A DNA stretch of 64,000 nucleotides from Lytechinus variegatus (GCF_018143015.1 NC_054756.1:24841440-24905439); one strand, 5' to 3'. Positions 32,345 through 42,539 are shown, numbered from the stretch's first letter. Numbers and translations: made by a program. The notes: generated by a model from the letters alone, not told the origin.

Positions 32345-34089
32345 CAGTGGCGTAACTACGGGGGGAGCATGGGGGCACGTGCCCCCCCCCATCGGCTGCC
32401 CCCCCCCAAAAAAAAAAACCGGAGAAAGGGAGAAATAGAGGGAAAAGGGAGGAGAAACGTAGTGGGGAAAGAAGAGATTAGTTATATGTTATATTACATA
32501 GGAAGCATTTTTTGCTTCATTGTTTCTGGTGCTCGCATAGACTGTTTAACGAGAATAATCCTGTTGTACTAAAACCTCCCGTTTGCAAATCAATATACAC
32601 AAATATATTTCCTCGCAATTCGAGTTATTATTGCTTTATGTAGGGACATATTCTTCTTTTTCATGACTACTTAAAGTGATTGCCCTATTTTAAGGTCTTA
32701 ATATAAAATATTTCCTGTCTGTGCTAACGTTCGCATTAGTGGATTTGTGAGATTTCTGTTCTTCGTGAACTCCTTAAATCAGTCCTTAAAATGTCAATTT
32801 TTCTTATCTGAATATCAAAAATTTTCAGCTCCCGCTTCGCGCTCGCATCATTTGGCTAGTGAAATACGTAGGGTCTTAGTGAATTCCTACAAACAAGCCT
32901 TAGAATGCCCCTCTTCAGGTCGGAATATCCTAAATTTTCAGCTCGCGCTCGCAGTATTTGATTAGTGAGATGCTTATGATACTCATGATTACAATGATGA
33001 CTTCAAAAAGTACTTCATGTGTTTAGATGTAATTGTAACAAAATCGACAAGCGCTTGGCACTGGTATTAGATGACTATGATGAGATATGTATACTCTTAA
33101 TGGATTTACAAAGAGCATAGTCCTTAAAATATCCATGTTTGGGGTCAATAAGTACAAAAGTTTCAGCTCGCGCTTCGCGCTCGCATCATTTGGTTAATGA
33201 AATACATACGGTCTTCGGCAATACATACAAAAAAGCCTTAGAATGCCCATCTTCAGGTCTAAATTTCCCAAACTTTCATCCCGCGCTTCGCGCTTGCAGT
33301 ATTTGATTAGTAAAATGCGGATGATAATCATGATTACAATGACTACAAAAGGTGCTTCATGACACTGTGTTTAGATGTAATTCTTACAAAATCAGCAAGG
33401 GATGGCACTAGAATTAGATGACTGTGGTGAGATATTTATACTCTTAATGGATTCTGAAATATATTCCTTAAAATTTCTCTATTTAGGGTCAATATATAAA
33501 AAAAATACATACAAAAAAGCCTTAGAATGCCCATCTTCAGGTCTAAATTTCCCAAACTTTCATCCCGCGCTTCGCGCTTGCAGTATTTGATTAGTAAAAT
33601 GCGGATGATAATCATGATTACAATGACTACAAAAGGTGCTTCATGACACTGTGTTTAGATGTAGTTCTTACAAAATCAGCAAGGGATGGCACTAGAATTA
33701 GATGACTGTGGTGAGATATTTATACTCTTAATGGATTCTGAAATATATTCCTTAAAATTTCTCTATTTAGGGTCAATATATAAAAAAAATTAGCTCGCGC
33801 TTCGCGCTCGCATTGTTTGTTTAGCGACACAGTTACATATTATGATTACAAAAAATTTGCTTATAATGTCCCTTTTTAACTCTGAATATCAAAAATTTTC
33901 AGCTCGCGCTTCGCGCTCGCATTATTTAATTAGTGAGATACATATCCGTTTAATGGCACTGCATGTCCTTAGAATATATCTATTAGGTCAGAATACCTGA
34001 CAACTGAGCGCGCTTCGCGCGCTCCCTAAGTGACTAGAAATTTTTGCTGAGTGCCCCCCCCCAATGCCGTGACCCAAGGTAAGTCAATG
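32345..34089. mobile_element. non-autonomous hAT-type element B in FB1 right arm
   Basis: Inserted with the 8-bp duplication TCTTCACC (32337-32344, 34090-34097). The left end CAGTGGCGTAACTACGGGG matches the inverted right end of element A. The diverged right end reads as the inverse of element A's left end, so B is the same family in reverse orientation. The body is tandem ~200-280-bp modules with cores GCTCGCGCTTCGCGCTCGC. No coding region. Confidence 0.8.
33220..33791. repeat. 284-bp direct duplication inside hAT-type element B
   Basis: 33220-33503 and 33504-33791 are nearly identical; I see one clear substitution (GATGTAATTC against GATGTAGTTC). Each contains one TCCCGCGCTTCGCGCTTGCA core. 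Its freshness shows that module number in this family changes by recent tandem duplication. Confidence 0.85.
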
Positions 34090-34365
34090 TCTTCACCATT
34101 CCTAAGAATTTGTAACACCTTAACTAATAAAAAACATTATGCCGAAATCAAACATATTAATATCATATTACACTGACAAACGTCGGATATTATAACCGAA
34201 ATTACTCTTAAAGTTAAGTGCCACTGAAGCCTCATCCATATACCTCGTAACATATTCCCTATTACCCTACATCTTTACACCATGGTTACTTTATCCAAAC
34301 CGCCGCCCCCCCGCACTAAAAAAAAAAGAAACAGATTGAACTTGACAACCTTTGGACTGTCAAGG

Positions 34366-34805
34366 TAGTATTGTTAACCATGTTTACTGTCCAAGCAAGC
34401 GTCATTTGCTTGCTAAGTCCACATCACTTTTATTCCATTTGTAATTATATTGCTCTGACAGTTTTAACAATCAATGGTCATCTTAAGGTCATGTAAACAC
34501 GCGAGGCTGTATCATATTGACCGAATAAACTGCACTTTGAACATGTTGAAGGATGAATCAAAACGACGGAAATGGACAACCGAAAGAACTTATATTCACC
34601 AATAATCATAATAAAAGTGGTGGAACTTCCAATACCCAATTCACCAATTGCGATATGATTTTATCACTATCTCTGAACGATTTCTGACACTGATTACTAC
34701 GTACTAGTAAATACATCTTTCGCTTAACGACTGTTGGCGAAGGGCTAGATCCGGGGCTAGATGTTCTGCATGACTTCAGGCCAGTTAGCCCTTAGTGACG
34801 GCGAG
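34366..34805 (+). other. upstream region of transporter copy 1
   Basis: About 440 bases between FB1 and the conserved ATG, matched by 40366-40771 in unit 2 with scattered substitutions and small indels. No TATA box in a convincing position. An upstream in-frame ATG (34761) exists here, but in copy 2 the equivalent ATG is out of frame. Confidence 0.5.
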
Positions 34806-36287
34806 ATGGAAAGCAGTCATGACAATCACATAATTAAAGAGGAGAACAATGGGGACTCCGACGCCCGGATCGGTGTCGATGATGACCACGAAGTGAAGCT
34901 TGAACGCCGGCTTAGTCTCCTGGATGGCATCATGATCAACATCGGTGTCATCATCGGATCCGGAATCTTCATTTCACCAAAGGGTGTCCTGGCCGGTGTC
35001 GACAGCGTAGGAGCCACCTTGTGTATCTGGCTGGCTGGCGGTGTCTTTTCTGTCTTCGGCGCTATTTGCTACAGCGAGCTAGGTACGATGATCCCAGCAT
35101 CGGGAGGCACTTACACCTATGTCAGGGTAATCTTCGGAGACCTTTGGGGATTCTTAAGCTGTTGGTCTCTTACATTGTTCTCTCAATCTATCGCCAATGC
35201 TGTAATTGCGTTGATGATATCCAAGTACTGCCTTGAGCCATTTTACCCTGATTCGGAATGTCCGCCACCAAGGGTAGCCGTCAAACTTCTCGCCGTTGCA
35301 GCCGTTCTGATTATCACGTTTGTGAATTGTTGGGACGTGAAGCTCTCGTCCCGTCTTCAGAACGTGACGTCGTTCACCAAGCTTGTCGGGCTCGGCGTCA
35401 TCATCTTCATGGGGGTGGTCAAACTCGCGAACGGGCATACCGAAAACTTTCAAAACCCTTTCGCATCGACAAACATCCAAGGACTTGCGCCAGCGTTCTA
35501 CGCTTGCCTCTTCTCTTATGCAGGTTGGCAAAGTCTAAACTCGGTCGTAGAAGAACTGAAGAACCCTTCCAGGAACCTTCCAATTGCCGTCATAGTTCCT
35601 CCTACTGTGGCAACCGTTGTAAATACTCTTACCAATGTTGCATACTTTGCCGTACTCTCCTCTTCGGAACTACTGCGTTCTGAAGCCGTTGCAGTCAGTT
35701 TCGCCGAGCAAGCCCTTGGGAAATTTTCTGCCGTTGTATACATATGCGTTGTCTTGTCCTGTATCGGTTCTCTTAACGGGAGCATCATATCGCATTCAAG
35801 AACGTACTTCATAGGCGCCAGGGAAGGCCATCTCCCACGGTTCTTTGTCCAAGTTGGGATACGTCACAAGACGCCACTCCTGTGCGTCGTCACATCGTCA
35901 CTTGTAACAATCGCACTCTGTTACGTTGATAGTATTTTCTTGCTCATTAACGTCTCCCGCTTCCTGAACTGCTTCTTCTTTGGACTGTTGGCCCTCGGGA
36001 TCCTGTACCTTCGAATCAAGGAACCTGAGCGACCAAGATCTTTTCACGTCACCTTCATCATCCCTGTCATATTCCTGATGATGTGCTCATTTCTGACTGG
36101 GTTTTCCTTCTGGGGAGCACCCATGGATTCGCTCATCGGCGTAGGGATTATCTTAAGTGGGATACCGCTTTACTACATCAGGGGTCGATGTATCATCCGA
36201 GCTTCGTGGGTGACGCGTCTTTATCGACGCACAATTGTTTTCCTTCAAAAGGTAACGTTTGTTTCCCCTGAAAGAATTAACCAATGA
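34806..36287 (+). CDS. SLC7-type amino-acid transporter light subunit, copy 1
   Basis: Intronless, 493 residues from the ATG shared with copy 2 (508 if the upstream in-frame ATG at 34761 is used). APC-superfamily exchanger with about 12 membrane helices. An acidic cytosolic N-terminus (to ~35) leads into helix 1 with IGVIIGSGIFISPKG, the substrate-binding break. YSELGTMIPASGGTYTY is the conserved helix 3 region. A Cys in DSECPPP, in the loop after helix 3-4, sits where LAT and b(0,+)-type subunits bond their heavy chain (4F2hc/rBAT). LFSYAGWQSLN then EELKNPSRNLP is the helix 6-7 signature. I infer plasma-membrane exchange of neutral or mixed amino acids; substrate cannot be read from sequence. 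The lack of introns suggests a retrogene origin. Confidence 0.93.
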   Translation: MESSHDNHIIKEENNGDSDARIGVDDDHEVKLERRLSLLDGIMINIGVIIGSGIFISPKGVLAGVDSVGATLCIWLAGGVFSVFGAICYSELGTMIPASGGTYTYVRVIFGDLWGFLSCWSLTLFSQSIANAVIALMISKYCLEPFYPDSECPPPRVAVKLLAVAAVLIITFVNCWDVKLSSRLQNVTSFTKLVGLGVIIFMGVVKLANGHTENFQNPFASTNIQGLAPAFYACLFSYAGWQSLNSVVEELKNPSRNLPIAVIVPPTVATVVNTLTNVAYFAVLSSSELLRSEAVAVSFAEQALGKFSAVVYICVVLSCIGSLNGSIISHSRTYFIGAREGHLPRFFVQVGIRHKTPLLCVVTSSLVTIALCYVDSIFLLINVSRFLNCFFFGLLALGILYLRIKEPERPRSFHVTFIIPVIFLMMCSFLTGFSFWGAPMDSLIGVGIILSGIPLYYIRGRCIIRASWVTRLYRRTIVFLQKVTFVSPERINQ

Positions 36288-36525
36288 CGTCGCGTCTGCT
36301 TGTTTCAGTTCAATTCAATCAACATCATATCGAAAAGAATAGATGAACGAGTCGAACAGATAGGAAAAGATTGATTCTATCATATCAATTTTAAGGGTTT
36401 TCCTTCATGGATATTTCGTTTTCAGGACCCTTTTTTCTGCGATTCACAATTATCATTTTATTGCCTATTATTTTACGTTTTGTCTTTAAGTCTCAACACT
36501 TATATATAAACGTTTTACTTTAGAA

Positions 36526-36531
36526 AATAAA
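36526..36531 (+). terminator. poly(A) signal AATAAA of transporter copy 1
   Basis: AATAAA in TAGAAAATAAATGTC, about 240 bases after the stop codon. The same signal is conserved in copy 2 at 42525-42530 although the flanking 3' sequence has diverged. Confidence 0.55.
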
Positions 36532-36539
36532 TGTCTTTT

Positions 36540-37340
36540 AGATGTTGCTTAGATTATGCTTCACCTTTCAAAATAGAGAGAGGGGAGAAAGGGAGAGGGA
36601 GAGAAAGGGGAGGGTGGAGAAGGGGGAGTGTGATCAACCGCGTTTCTTACAACAACGTAACTGAGGGGCCATTTGACGGGCTAGAGAAGTGATGCCCCAC
36701 CCCACCCCTCCGCCCCAGATTTTGTGTATGAGAGATTCGAAAATGAAAACAGAGATGATAAAATAGGAGAAAAGCAACAGCAACAAAATAGAATGGCGCA
36801 GAAGAGGATCAATCATCCCACAATACTACTCCCTTTTTGATTCAAACATAATCTGCCAGTAGGTCATCGTACATCCTATCGAAATTTGATGCCGCCCTTG
36901 TTTTACTTGTTTCAAATTGCATACCGTGTATGCTATATTTTTCTTAATTAGTTTGTTCTCCATTGATATAGGTTCGAACCTTTTAATTGCCCGAATGCTA
37001 GCTCGCTCGCAGAACAGACCAAAATACGATAATTACATTATATTGGCAATGAATCATAATAGTCTTTACCAAAATATTCGAACTAAAATATGTTTACATT
37101 CAAATTGTAAAAAATAAACATTCTCAAAAAGGCACACTCGGCGATTTCGTGAGGTTTTGTTCGGGGGGGGGGGGGCGACAAGATGACCCTCTCCCAACAA
37201 AGTTTCTATGTTTCAAAATTTATTGATCAGAATCCACACATATCCACCATGACGATAGGCGAGATATTGTTCCAGGGGATACCCCCCCCCCCCCCTCCCC
37301 CGGCCGTCATTCGGGATCGCCGGCCATGCCATAACGAGTT
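36540..37340. other. downstream spacer of unit 1
   Basis: Contains a GA-rich run (36570-36630) and unremarkable AT-rich DNA, with G- and C-homopolymers at 37162-37172 and 37282-37300. It matches 42540-43320 in unit 2. No gene seen. Confidence 0.5.
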
Positions 37341-37564
37341 ACACTCTAAAAAAAAGTTTACACAATATTGGGTAAAATGGGAACATGCATGTTTGTTGGG
37401 TAAAAAGATACCAAATGTTTTGTTAATTTGACGCAATTTTGCGTTGAAATTTACCCTTCAAACATGCAGTTTGCCCAATATTGGGGGAAAATTACCCAGC
37501 AAACATGCATGTTCCCTTTTTACCCAACATTGGGTAAATTTTTACTCTCTGTTTTTTAGAGTGT
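37341..37564. mobile_element. palindromic MITE, ACACTCTAAAA ends (unit 1)
   Basis: ACACTCTAAAAAAAAGTTTA and the inverse TTTTTTAGAGTGT bound a 224-bp palindrome. It has inner repeats of CCAATATTGGG/AACATGCATGTT and GACGCAATTTTGCGTTG near the centre. The same insertion is at 43323-43547, so it predates the tandem duplication. Confidence 0.8.
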
Positions 37565-37688
37565 TTTGGCTTTATATAATTATGGTTTAGGATTAAAGTA
37601 CCCTTATATTAATAATTCTCTTCTGCAATATATAACTTTCCCCTAGATATTTATGGCGTTTATATTCTCAACAGTCCACGAACTGATC

Positions 37689-37869
37689 TTAAAGGGGAAT
37701 CCTACCCACATCAAAAGTTGCTTTAAAGGAAAAAGAAAAAGATATCAAACAATTTAAAGAGAGCAATAAATATCTTATTGCTTGTCCGATTTCTATCAAA
37801 ATTTGTACTTTTCTTATTGTTATCCTCTCCAACACTTTTTATAACCAATAGGGTTGGATTCCCCTTTAA
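37689..37869. mobile_element. MITE with TTAAAGGGGAATCC ends (unit 1)
   Basis: TTAAAGGGGAATCCTACCC at the left and GGTTGGATTCCCCTTTAA at the right. The interior has CTTATTGCTTGTCCGATTTC, also seen in reverse in the element at 51881-52481. Present at 43672-43853 in unit 2, hence older than the duplication. Confidence 0.75.
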
Positions 37870-38804
37870 GGCATCGTATGAAACTTATACCTCACATTTT
37901 CCAATTTAAAAGATACTTCCCGTAAATATTACAAGAAATTTTTAGACATACAGATCTCCTTTGTTCGAGCAGATGAATTGAAAAAGAAAGACATCTTCCA
38001 GTTCAGTGATTAAACAATCAACTTTTAAAAGGCAGGTCGCCGTTACACAAACCTTTACAATCAATAAAAGGAAACAACGATTCTCACTGGTTACTTGTCA
38101 ATCTTCTGAACAGAATGTGAATGAAACAATGCTCTTGATTGGCCATTGTATTTTCTTTCTTTATTATGCCATTAACTGCAAATTTTCTGTTATAGAAACA
38201 CTGGTCAAAACTAGGTTTGATTATTAAAACAGTCAAATCCCACTTCTCATTAGATTCCATCCTAGCAACGCATCAGTATTTGGCTCTCATCAGTTCATTG
38301 AAATGTTGTTCGGGATTTTCATCATTTGCCTCGTTAACAAAGTGTTTGTTCTAGGTAGGTAAAATTGATTAAAACAATGATTAGTTCGAAATTAGTGTGT
38401 AATGGATAATTAAATTATAAGGGGGTAGCTATGGGAATGTAACTTATTCAAAGCCTTATTTTTTTTCTTTTTTTAAGATCGAGCTTTCTGTTCGCGACAT
38501 AATTTTCATAGTTTTTACGGAAAGTTCACATTGACATGAAGTCTTATTTTAAAACAAAATTGGAAAGGTTTGAAGGAAATGTATTATAGAATGACGGTTT
38601 TGGGAGTTTTTACAAAGTGATTTCGTGCAAGTAATTACAGAGGAGAAAATGCCTCCCATTTTCTTCGAACATGCTCTCATAATTATGGGCTCCGCCGACA
38701 ATTGCTCCACATAAAATTCCACACACTACTCGAATGACCAACTTAACCCTGGGTTCAACACTATAAACCTAACATAAAACCCTATTGCAAACCCGAACCC
38801 TACA

Positions 38805-38945
38805 CTGTAAAACTGCGGTGTTAACTGACTCCAATTGGTGTTAATAGAGGACCTCACCCTGAGATGTTAAAATTACACCAGAGTGTAAATGTAACAACAA
38901 AAGGTGTTGTAATAACACCTATAGGAGTATAATTAACACCACTTT
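38805..38945. mobile_element. truncated MITE, GGTGTTAAC type (unit 2)
   Basis: Matches the left ~140 bases of the MITE at 12853-13092, then stops abruptly at TAATTAACACCAC where unrelated sequence begins. Confidence 0.65.
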
Positions 38946-39425
38946 GTATTTTGGCTTCCAATCAAAGTTAGTTGACCTTTCCCTGACCTTGTCTTGACCC
39001 TTTATATCTTCTGGATAAGGACTTCTGATTATGGAATTATCAAAATCGAAAATATAAAAAATTTACACATGCATAAAAACACGGAATAAATGAGCTTTCT
39101 TAACACCATCAGTGTAATTTGCCATTTAACGAAAGTTCGTTGACCTTTGACATTTCTGGTCATAACTTTTTAACGGGAGGTCAAGAGTATATAATTGTGT
39201 ACACTTTTTTGTTCAGTATAACAAGACAAACAATTTGATGTGTCATTTGAGAGAATTGGAGCAATTTAAAAAAATGACCCCCATTGACCTTATTTTGACC
39301 CCCAACAAGATGACCATTAGAAATTTGTCACCAAGTTGGAAGTTGTTCCTTGTGATGTCACCAATCACATTAAAGTGAACAATCAGACTTAGCCAATTTG
39401 TCGAAGTAAATGACATATGCTGCCT
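38946..39425. other. unit-2-specific segment, unclassified
   Basis: About 480 bases with no counterpart in unit 1, where 13093-13300 lies instead. It contains several TGACCTT(T)G words and AACTTTTTAACGGGAGGTCA. It may be an inserted repeat or the ancestral sequence lost from unit 1. Confidence 0.4.
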
Positions 39426-39560
39426 GACTATACCGTTTTAATAATAGTATCAATGGAGAATCGTCAGTTTTTCGAATTTCTGTCCATTATGGTGACGCTC
39501 AAATAATTTTGGATACCGTAACATGCAAACGAGGATATAGTCAGTGGCATTATGCCATGG

Positions 39561-39768
39561 CAGGGGCGGAAATCTCTCCCAAAAAGGTAGGGGGGACAAG
39601 GGGCTGGAAAATTTGACATGCAGAAAAAAAAGGTTATCCCAAAAGTTCGATTTTGAATGATCTATTTCTTACCATCATAAAAGACCACAAATAGTAGGGG
39701 GACATTTGATATTGTGTCCCCAATATTTTGAGTAGGGGGGACACGTCCCCCTGGGATTTCCGCCCATG
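39561..39768. mobile_element. hAT-type MITE in the unit 2 FB1 remnant
   Basis: The ends are CAGGGGCGGAAATCTC and GGGATTTCCGCCCATG. The flanks TGCCATGG and TACCATGG are an 8-bp duplication with one change. 208 bp, no coding. Confidence 0.65.
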
Positions 39769-39911
39769 TACCATGGAAGTGTTCCAGCAACGTAATAAAA
39801 AAGTTGTTTCTTGTAAAAGAAAGATAAAAACGAAAAAATGATGCAAATTACAATTTGAATTAAAGCACTTAAAGAATTTCTTCATCATTTTTAAGAATTT
39901 GTGTACACCTT

Positions 39912-40066
39912 GGGCCTGTTGCATAAAACTTTTTACCTGAGAAAACTCTGGTTAAAACTGAAAACCAAGGTTAGTCTGATTTCTGCCGTTGACTTTAACA
40001 CAGGGCAAAAACTCCGGTAGAAACAACCTGAGTTTTCTCAGGTAAAAAGTTTTATGCAACAGGCCC
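39912..40066. mobile_element. foldback MITE, GGGCCTGTTGCATAAAAC ends
   Basis: GGGCCTGTTGCATAAAACTT and AGTTTTATGCAACAGGCCC are perfect inverses. The interior adds TTTTTACCTGAGAAAACT and its inverse. Unit 1 lacks it, so it inserted after the duplication or was lost from unit 1. Confidence 0.75.
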
Positions 40067-40771
40067 CTTGTCCCCTCGTTCTCCACTCAGTAACACCTTA
40101 CTAATAAAAAAAAACATTATGCCGAAATCAAACATATTAATATCATATTACACTGACAAACGTCGGATATTATAACCGAAATTACTCTTAAAATTAATCT
40201 TAAAGTGCCATTGAAGCCTCATCCATATACCTCGTAACATATTTCATATCACCCTACATCCATATACCATGATTACTTTATCCAAACCGCCCCCCCCCTC
40301 CCGGCACTAAAAAAAAGAAACAGATTAAACTTGACAACCTTTGGACTGTCAAGGTACTATTGTTAACCACGTTTACGGCCCAAACAAGCGTCATTTGCTT
40401 GCTGAGACCACACTTTTATTCCATTTGTAATTATCTTGCTCTGACAGTTTTAAAAATCAGGAGCCATATTATGGTCATGTATATACGCGAGGCTGTATCA
40501 CTATTGACGGAATAAACTGCACTTTGAGCATCACTGCTTGTTGACGGAAATGGACAACCGGGAGAACCAATATTCAACAATAATCATGGTAAAAGTTGTG
40601 GAACTTGCAATTCTCAATTCAACAATTGCAATATAATTTTATCACAAACTCTGAACGATTTCTGACACTGATAGTACTATGAGTTAATACCTCCTTCGTT
40701 TTACGACTGTTGGCGAAGGACTAGATGTTCTGCATGACTTCAAGCCAGCTAGCCCTTATAGTGACGGCGAG

Positions 40772-42253
40772 ATGGAAAGCAGTCATGACAATCACATAAT
40801 TAAAGAGGACAACAATGGGGACTCCGACGCCCGGATCGGTTTCGATGATGACCACGAAGTGAAGCTTGAACGCCGGCTTAGTCTCCTGGATGGCATCATG
40901 ATCAACATCGGTGTCATCATCGGATCCGGAATCTTCATTTCACCAAAGGGTGTCCTGGCCGGTGTCGACAGCGTAGGAGCCACCTTGTGTATCTGGATGG
41001 CTGGCGGTGTCTTTTCTGTCTTCGGCGCTATTTGCTACAGCGAGCTAGGTACGATGATCCCAGCATCGGGAGGCACTTACACCTATGTCAGGGTAATCTT
41101 CGGAGACCTTTGGGGATTCCTAAGCTGTTGGTCTCTGACATTGTTCTCTCAATCTATCGCCAATGCTGTAATTGCGTTGATGATTTCCAAATACTGCCTT
41201 GAGCCATTTTACCCTGATTCGGAATGTCCGCCGCCAAGGGTAGCCGTCAAACTTCTCGCCGTTGCAGCCGTTCTGTTCATCACGTTTGTGAATTGTTGGG
41301 ACGTGAAGCTCTCGTCCCGTCTTCAGAACGTGACGTCGTTCACCAAGCTTGTCGCGCTCGGCGTCATCATCGTCATGGGGATGGTCAAACTCGCGAACGG
41401 GCATACCGAAAACTTTCAAAACCCTTTCGCATCGACAAACATCCAAGGACTTGCGCCAGCGTTCTACGCTTGCCTCTTCTCTTACGCAGGTTGGCAAAGT
41501 CTAAACTCGGTCGTAGAAGAACTGAAGAATCCTTCCAGGAACCTTCCAATTGCCGTCATAGTTCCTCCTACCGTGGCAACCGTTGTAAATACCCTTGCCA
41601 ATGTTGCATACTTTGCCGTACTCTCCTCTTCGGAACTACTGCGTTCTGAAGCCGTTGCAGTCAGTTTCGCCGAGCAGGCCCTTGGAAAATTGTCTGCCGT
41701 TGTATACATATGCGTTGTCCTGTCCTGTATCGGTTCTCTCAACGGGTGCATCATATCGCATTCAAGAACGTACTTCATAGGCGCCAGGGAAGGCCATCTC
41801 CCACGGTTCTTTGTCCAAGTTGGGATACGTCACAAGACGCCACTCCTTTGCGTCGTCACATCGTCACTTGTAACAATCGCACTCTGTTACGTTGATAGTA
41901 TTTTCTTGCTCATTAACGTCTCCCGCTTCCTGAACTGCTTCTTCTTTGGACTGTTGGCCCTCGGGATCCTGTACCTTCGAATCAAGGAACCTGAGCGACC
42001 AAGATCTTTTCACGTCACCTTCATCATCCCTGTCATATTCCTGATGATGTGCTCATTTCTGACTGGGTTTTCCTTCTGGGGAGCACCCATGGATTCGCTC
42101 ATCGGCGTAGGGATTATCTTAAGTGGGATACCGCTTTACTACATCAGGGGTCGATGTATCATCCGAGCTTCGTGGGTGACGCGTCTTTATCGACGCACAA
42201 TTGTTTTCCTTCAAAAGGTAACGTTTGTTTCCCCTGAAAGAATCAACCAATGA
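40772..42253 (+). CDS. SLC7-type amino-acid transporter light subunit, copy 2
   Basis: 493 residues, intronless, ending at the same stop as copy 1. It differs from copy 1 at ten residues by my count (all in the first ~335 residues, for example L to M, I to F, G to A, F to V, S to C in membrane regions) and none thereafter. The GSGIF motif, the heavy-chain cysteine (DSECPPP), the LFSYAGW motif and the C-terminal IRGRCIIRASWVTRLYRR tail are all kept, so both copies look functional. Start chosen at MESSHDNHI because upstream ATGs are out of frame here. Same inferred role as copy 1. Confidence 0.93.
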   Translation: MESSHDNHIIKEDNNGDSDARIGFDDDHEVKLERRLSLLDGIMINIGVIIGSGIFISPKGVLAGVDSVGATLCIWMAGGVFSVFGAICYSELGTMIPASGGTYTYVRVIFGDLWGFLSCWSLTLFSQSIANAVIALMISKYCLEPFYPDSECPPPRVAVKLLAVAAVLFITFVNCWDVKLSSRLQNVTSFTKLVALGVIIVMGMVKLANGHTENFQNPFASTNIQGLAPAFYACLFSYAGWQSLNSVVEELKNPSRNLPIAVIVPPTVATVVNTLANVAYFAVLSSSELLRSEAVAVSFAEQALGKLSAVVYICVVLSCIGSLNGCIISHSRTYFIGAREGHLPRFFVQVGIRHKTPLLCVVTSSLVTIALCYVDSIFLLINVSRFLNCFFFGLLALGILYLRIKEPERPRSFHVTFIIPVIFLMMCSFLTGFSFWGAPMDSLIGVGIILSGIPLYYIRGRCIIRASWVTRLYRRTIVFLQKVTFVSPERINQ

Positions 42254-42524
42254 CGTCTCTTCGGCTTGTGTCAGTTCAATTCAGTTCAACCCACGTCATA
42301 TCGGAAATGAACAGACGGGTCGAACAGATAGGAAAAGACAGTTTATGTAAACTATTTTTGAAGCGTTTTCGCTTATAGACATTTCGCTTTCAAGACCCTT
42401 TTTTTTGCGGTTTACAAACTAATACCGTTTTAATGCCCATTATCATATTTCAGTTGACCTAGTATGAACGCATACGTTTTTTCTATAAGTCTCAACACAT
42501 ATTTATAAACGTTTTATTTTAGAA

Positions 42525-42530
42525 AATAAA
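42525..42530 (+). terminator. poly(A) signal AATAAA of transporter copy 2
   Basis: Conserved position and context (AGAAAATAAATGTC) relative to copy 1, about 270 bases after the stop. Confidence 0.55.
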
Positions 42531-42539
42531 TGTCATCTA

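Larger units (their letters stand above)
13417..34365. mobile_element. foldback element FB1, invaded by LTR1 and hAT-B
   Basis: The outer ends are CTTGACAGTCCAAAGG (13417) and its inverse ending at 34365. The native sequence is only about 790 bp: left arm 13417-13628 plus 32029-32211, right arm 32213-32344 plus 34098-34365. The arms pair almost perfectly with a one-base centre at 32212. The left arm holds LTR element 1; the right arm holds hAT-type element B. It codes nothing. The unit-2 counterpart (39551-40365) retains only one arm. Confidence 0.8.
12458..38409. repeat. tandem duplication unit 1 (SLC7 locus copy 1, ~26 kb)
   Basis: The unit starts at TTAAATTATAAGGGGG, which also starts unit 2 at 38410, and ends at GTGTGTAATGGATAA, which also ends unit 2 at 44388. 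Shared landmarks in order are: the 12458-12850 block, a MITE (12853), the 13300-13415 block, foldback FB1, the transporter gene, its flank, a palindromic MITE (37341), an AAAGGGGAAT element (37689) and the 38000-38400 block. About 20 kb of extra length is the nested insertions in FB1. Both units have the same orientation. Confidence 0.85.
39551..40365. mobile_element. FB1 copy in unit 2, one arm only
   Basis: Starts exactly at palindrome-centre sequence (GTCAGTGGCATTATGCC) joined to the host flank GGATATA, then follows one FB1 arm out to CTTTGGACTGTCAAGG at about 40365. Two small MITEs are inserted in it. The left arm and its surroundings are absent. The join shares GTCAG between the host flank and the centre. 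Confidence 0.75.

Noticed and set aside
34826-35812. Open frames of 60-141 residues on both strands inside the transporter genes
   Set aside because: Shadow frames of the SLC7 coding sequence; the same shadows recur in copy 2.
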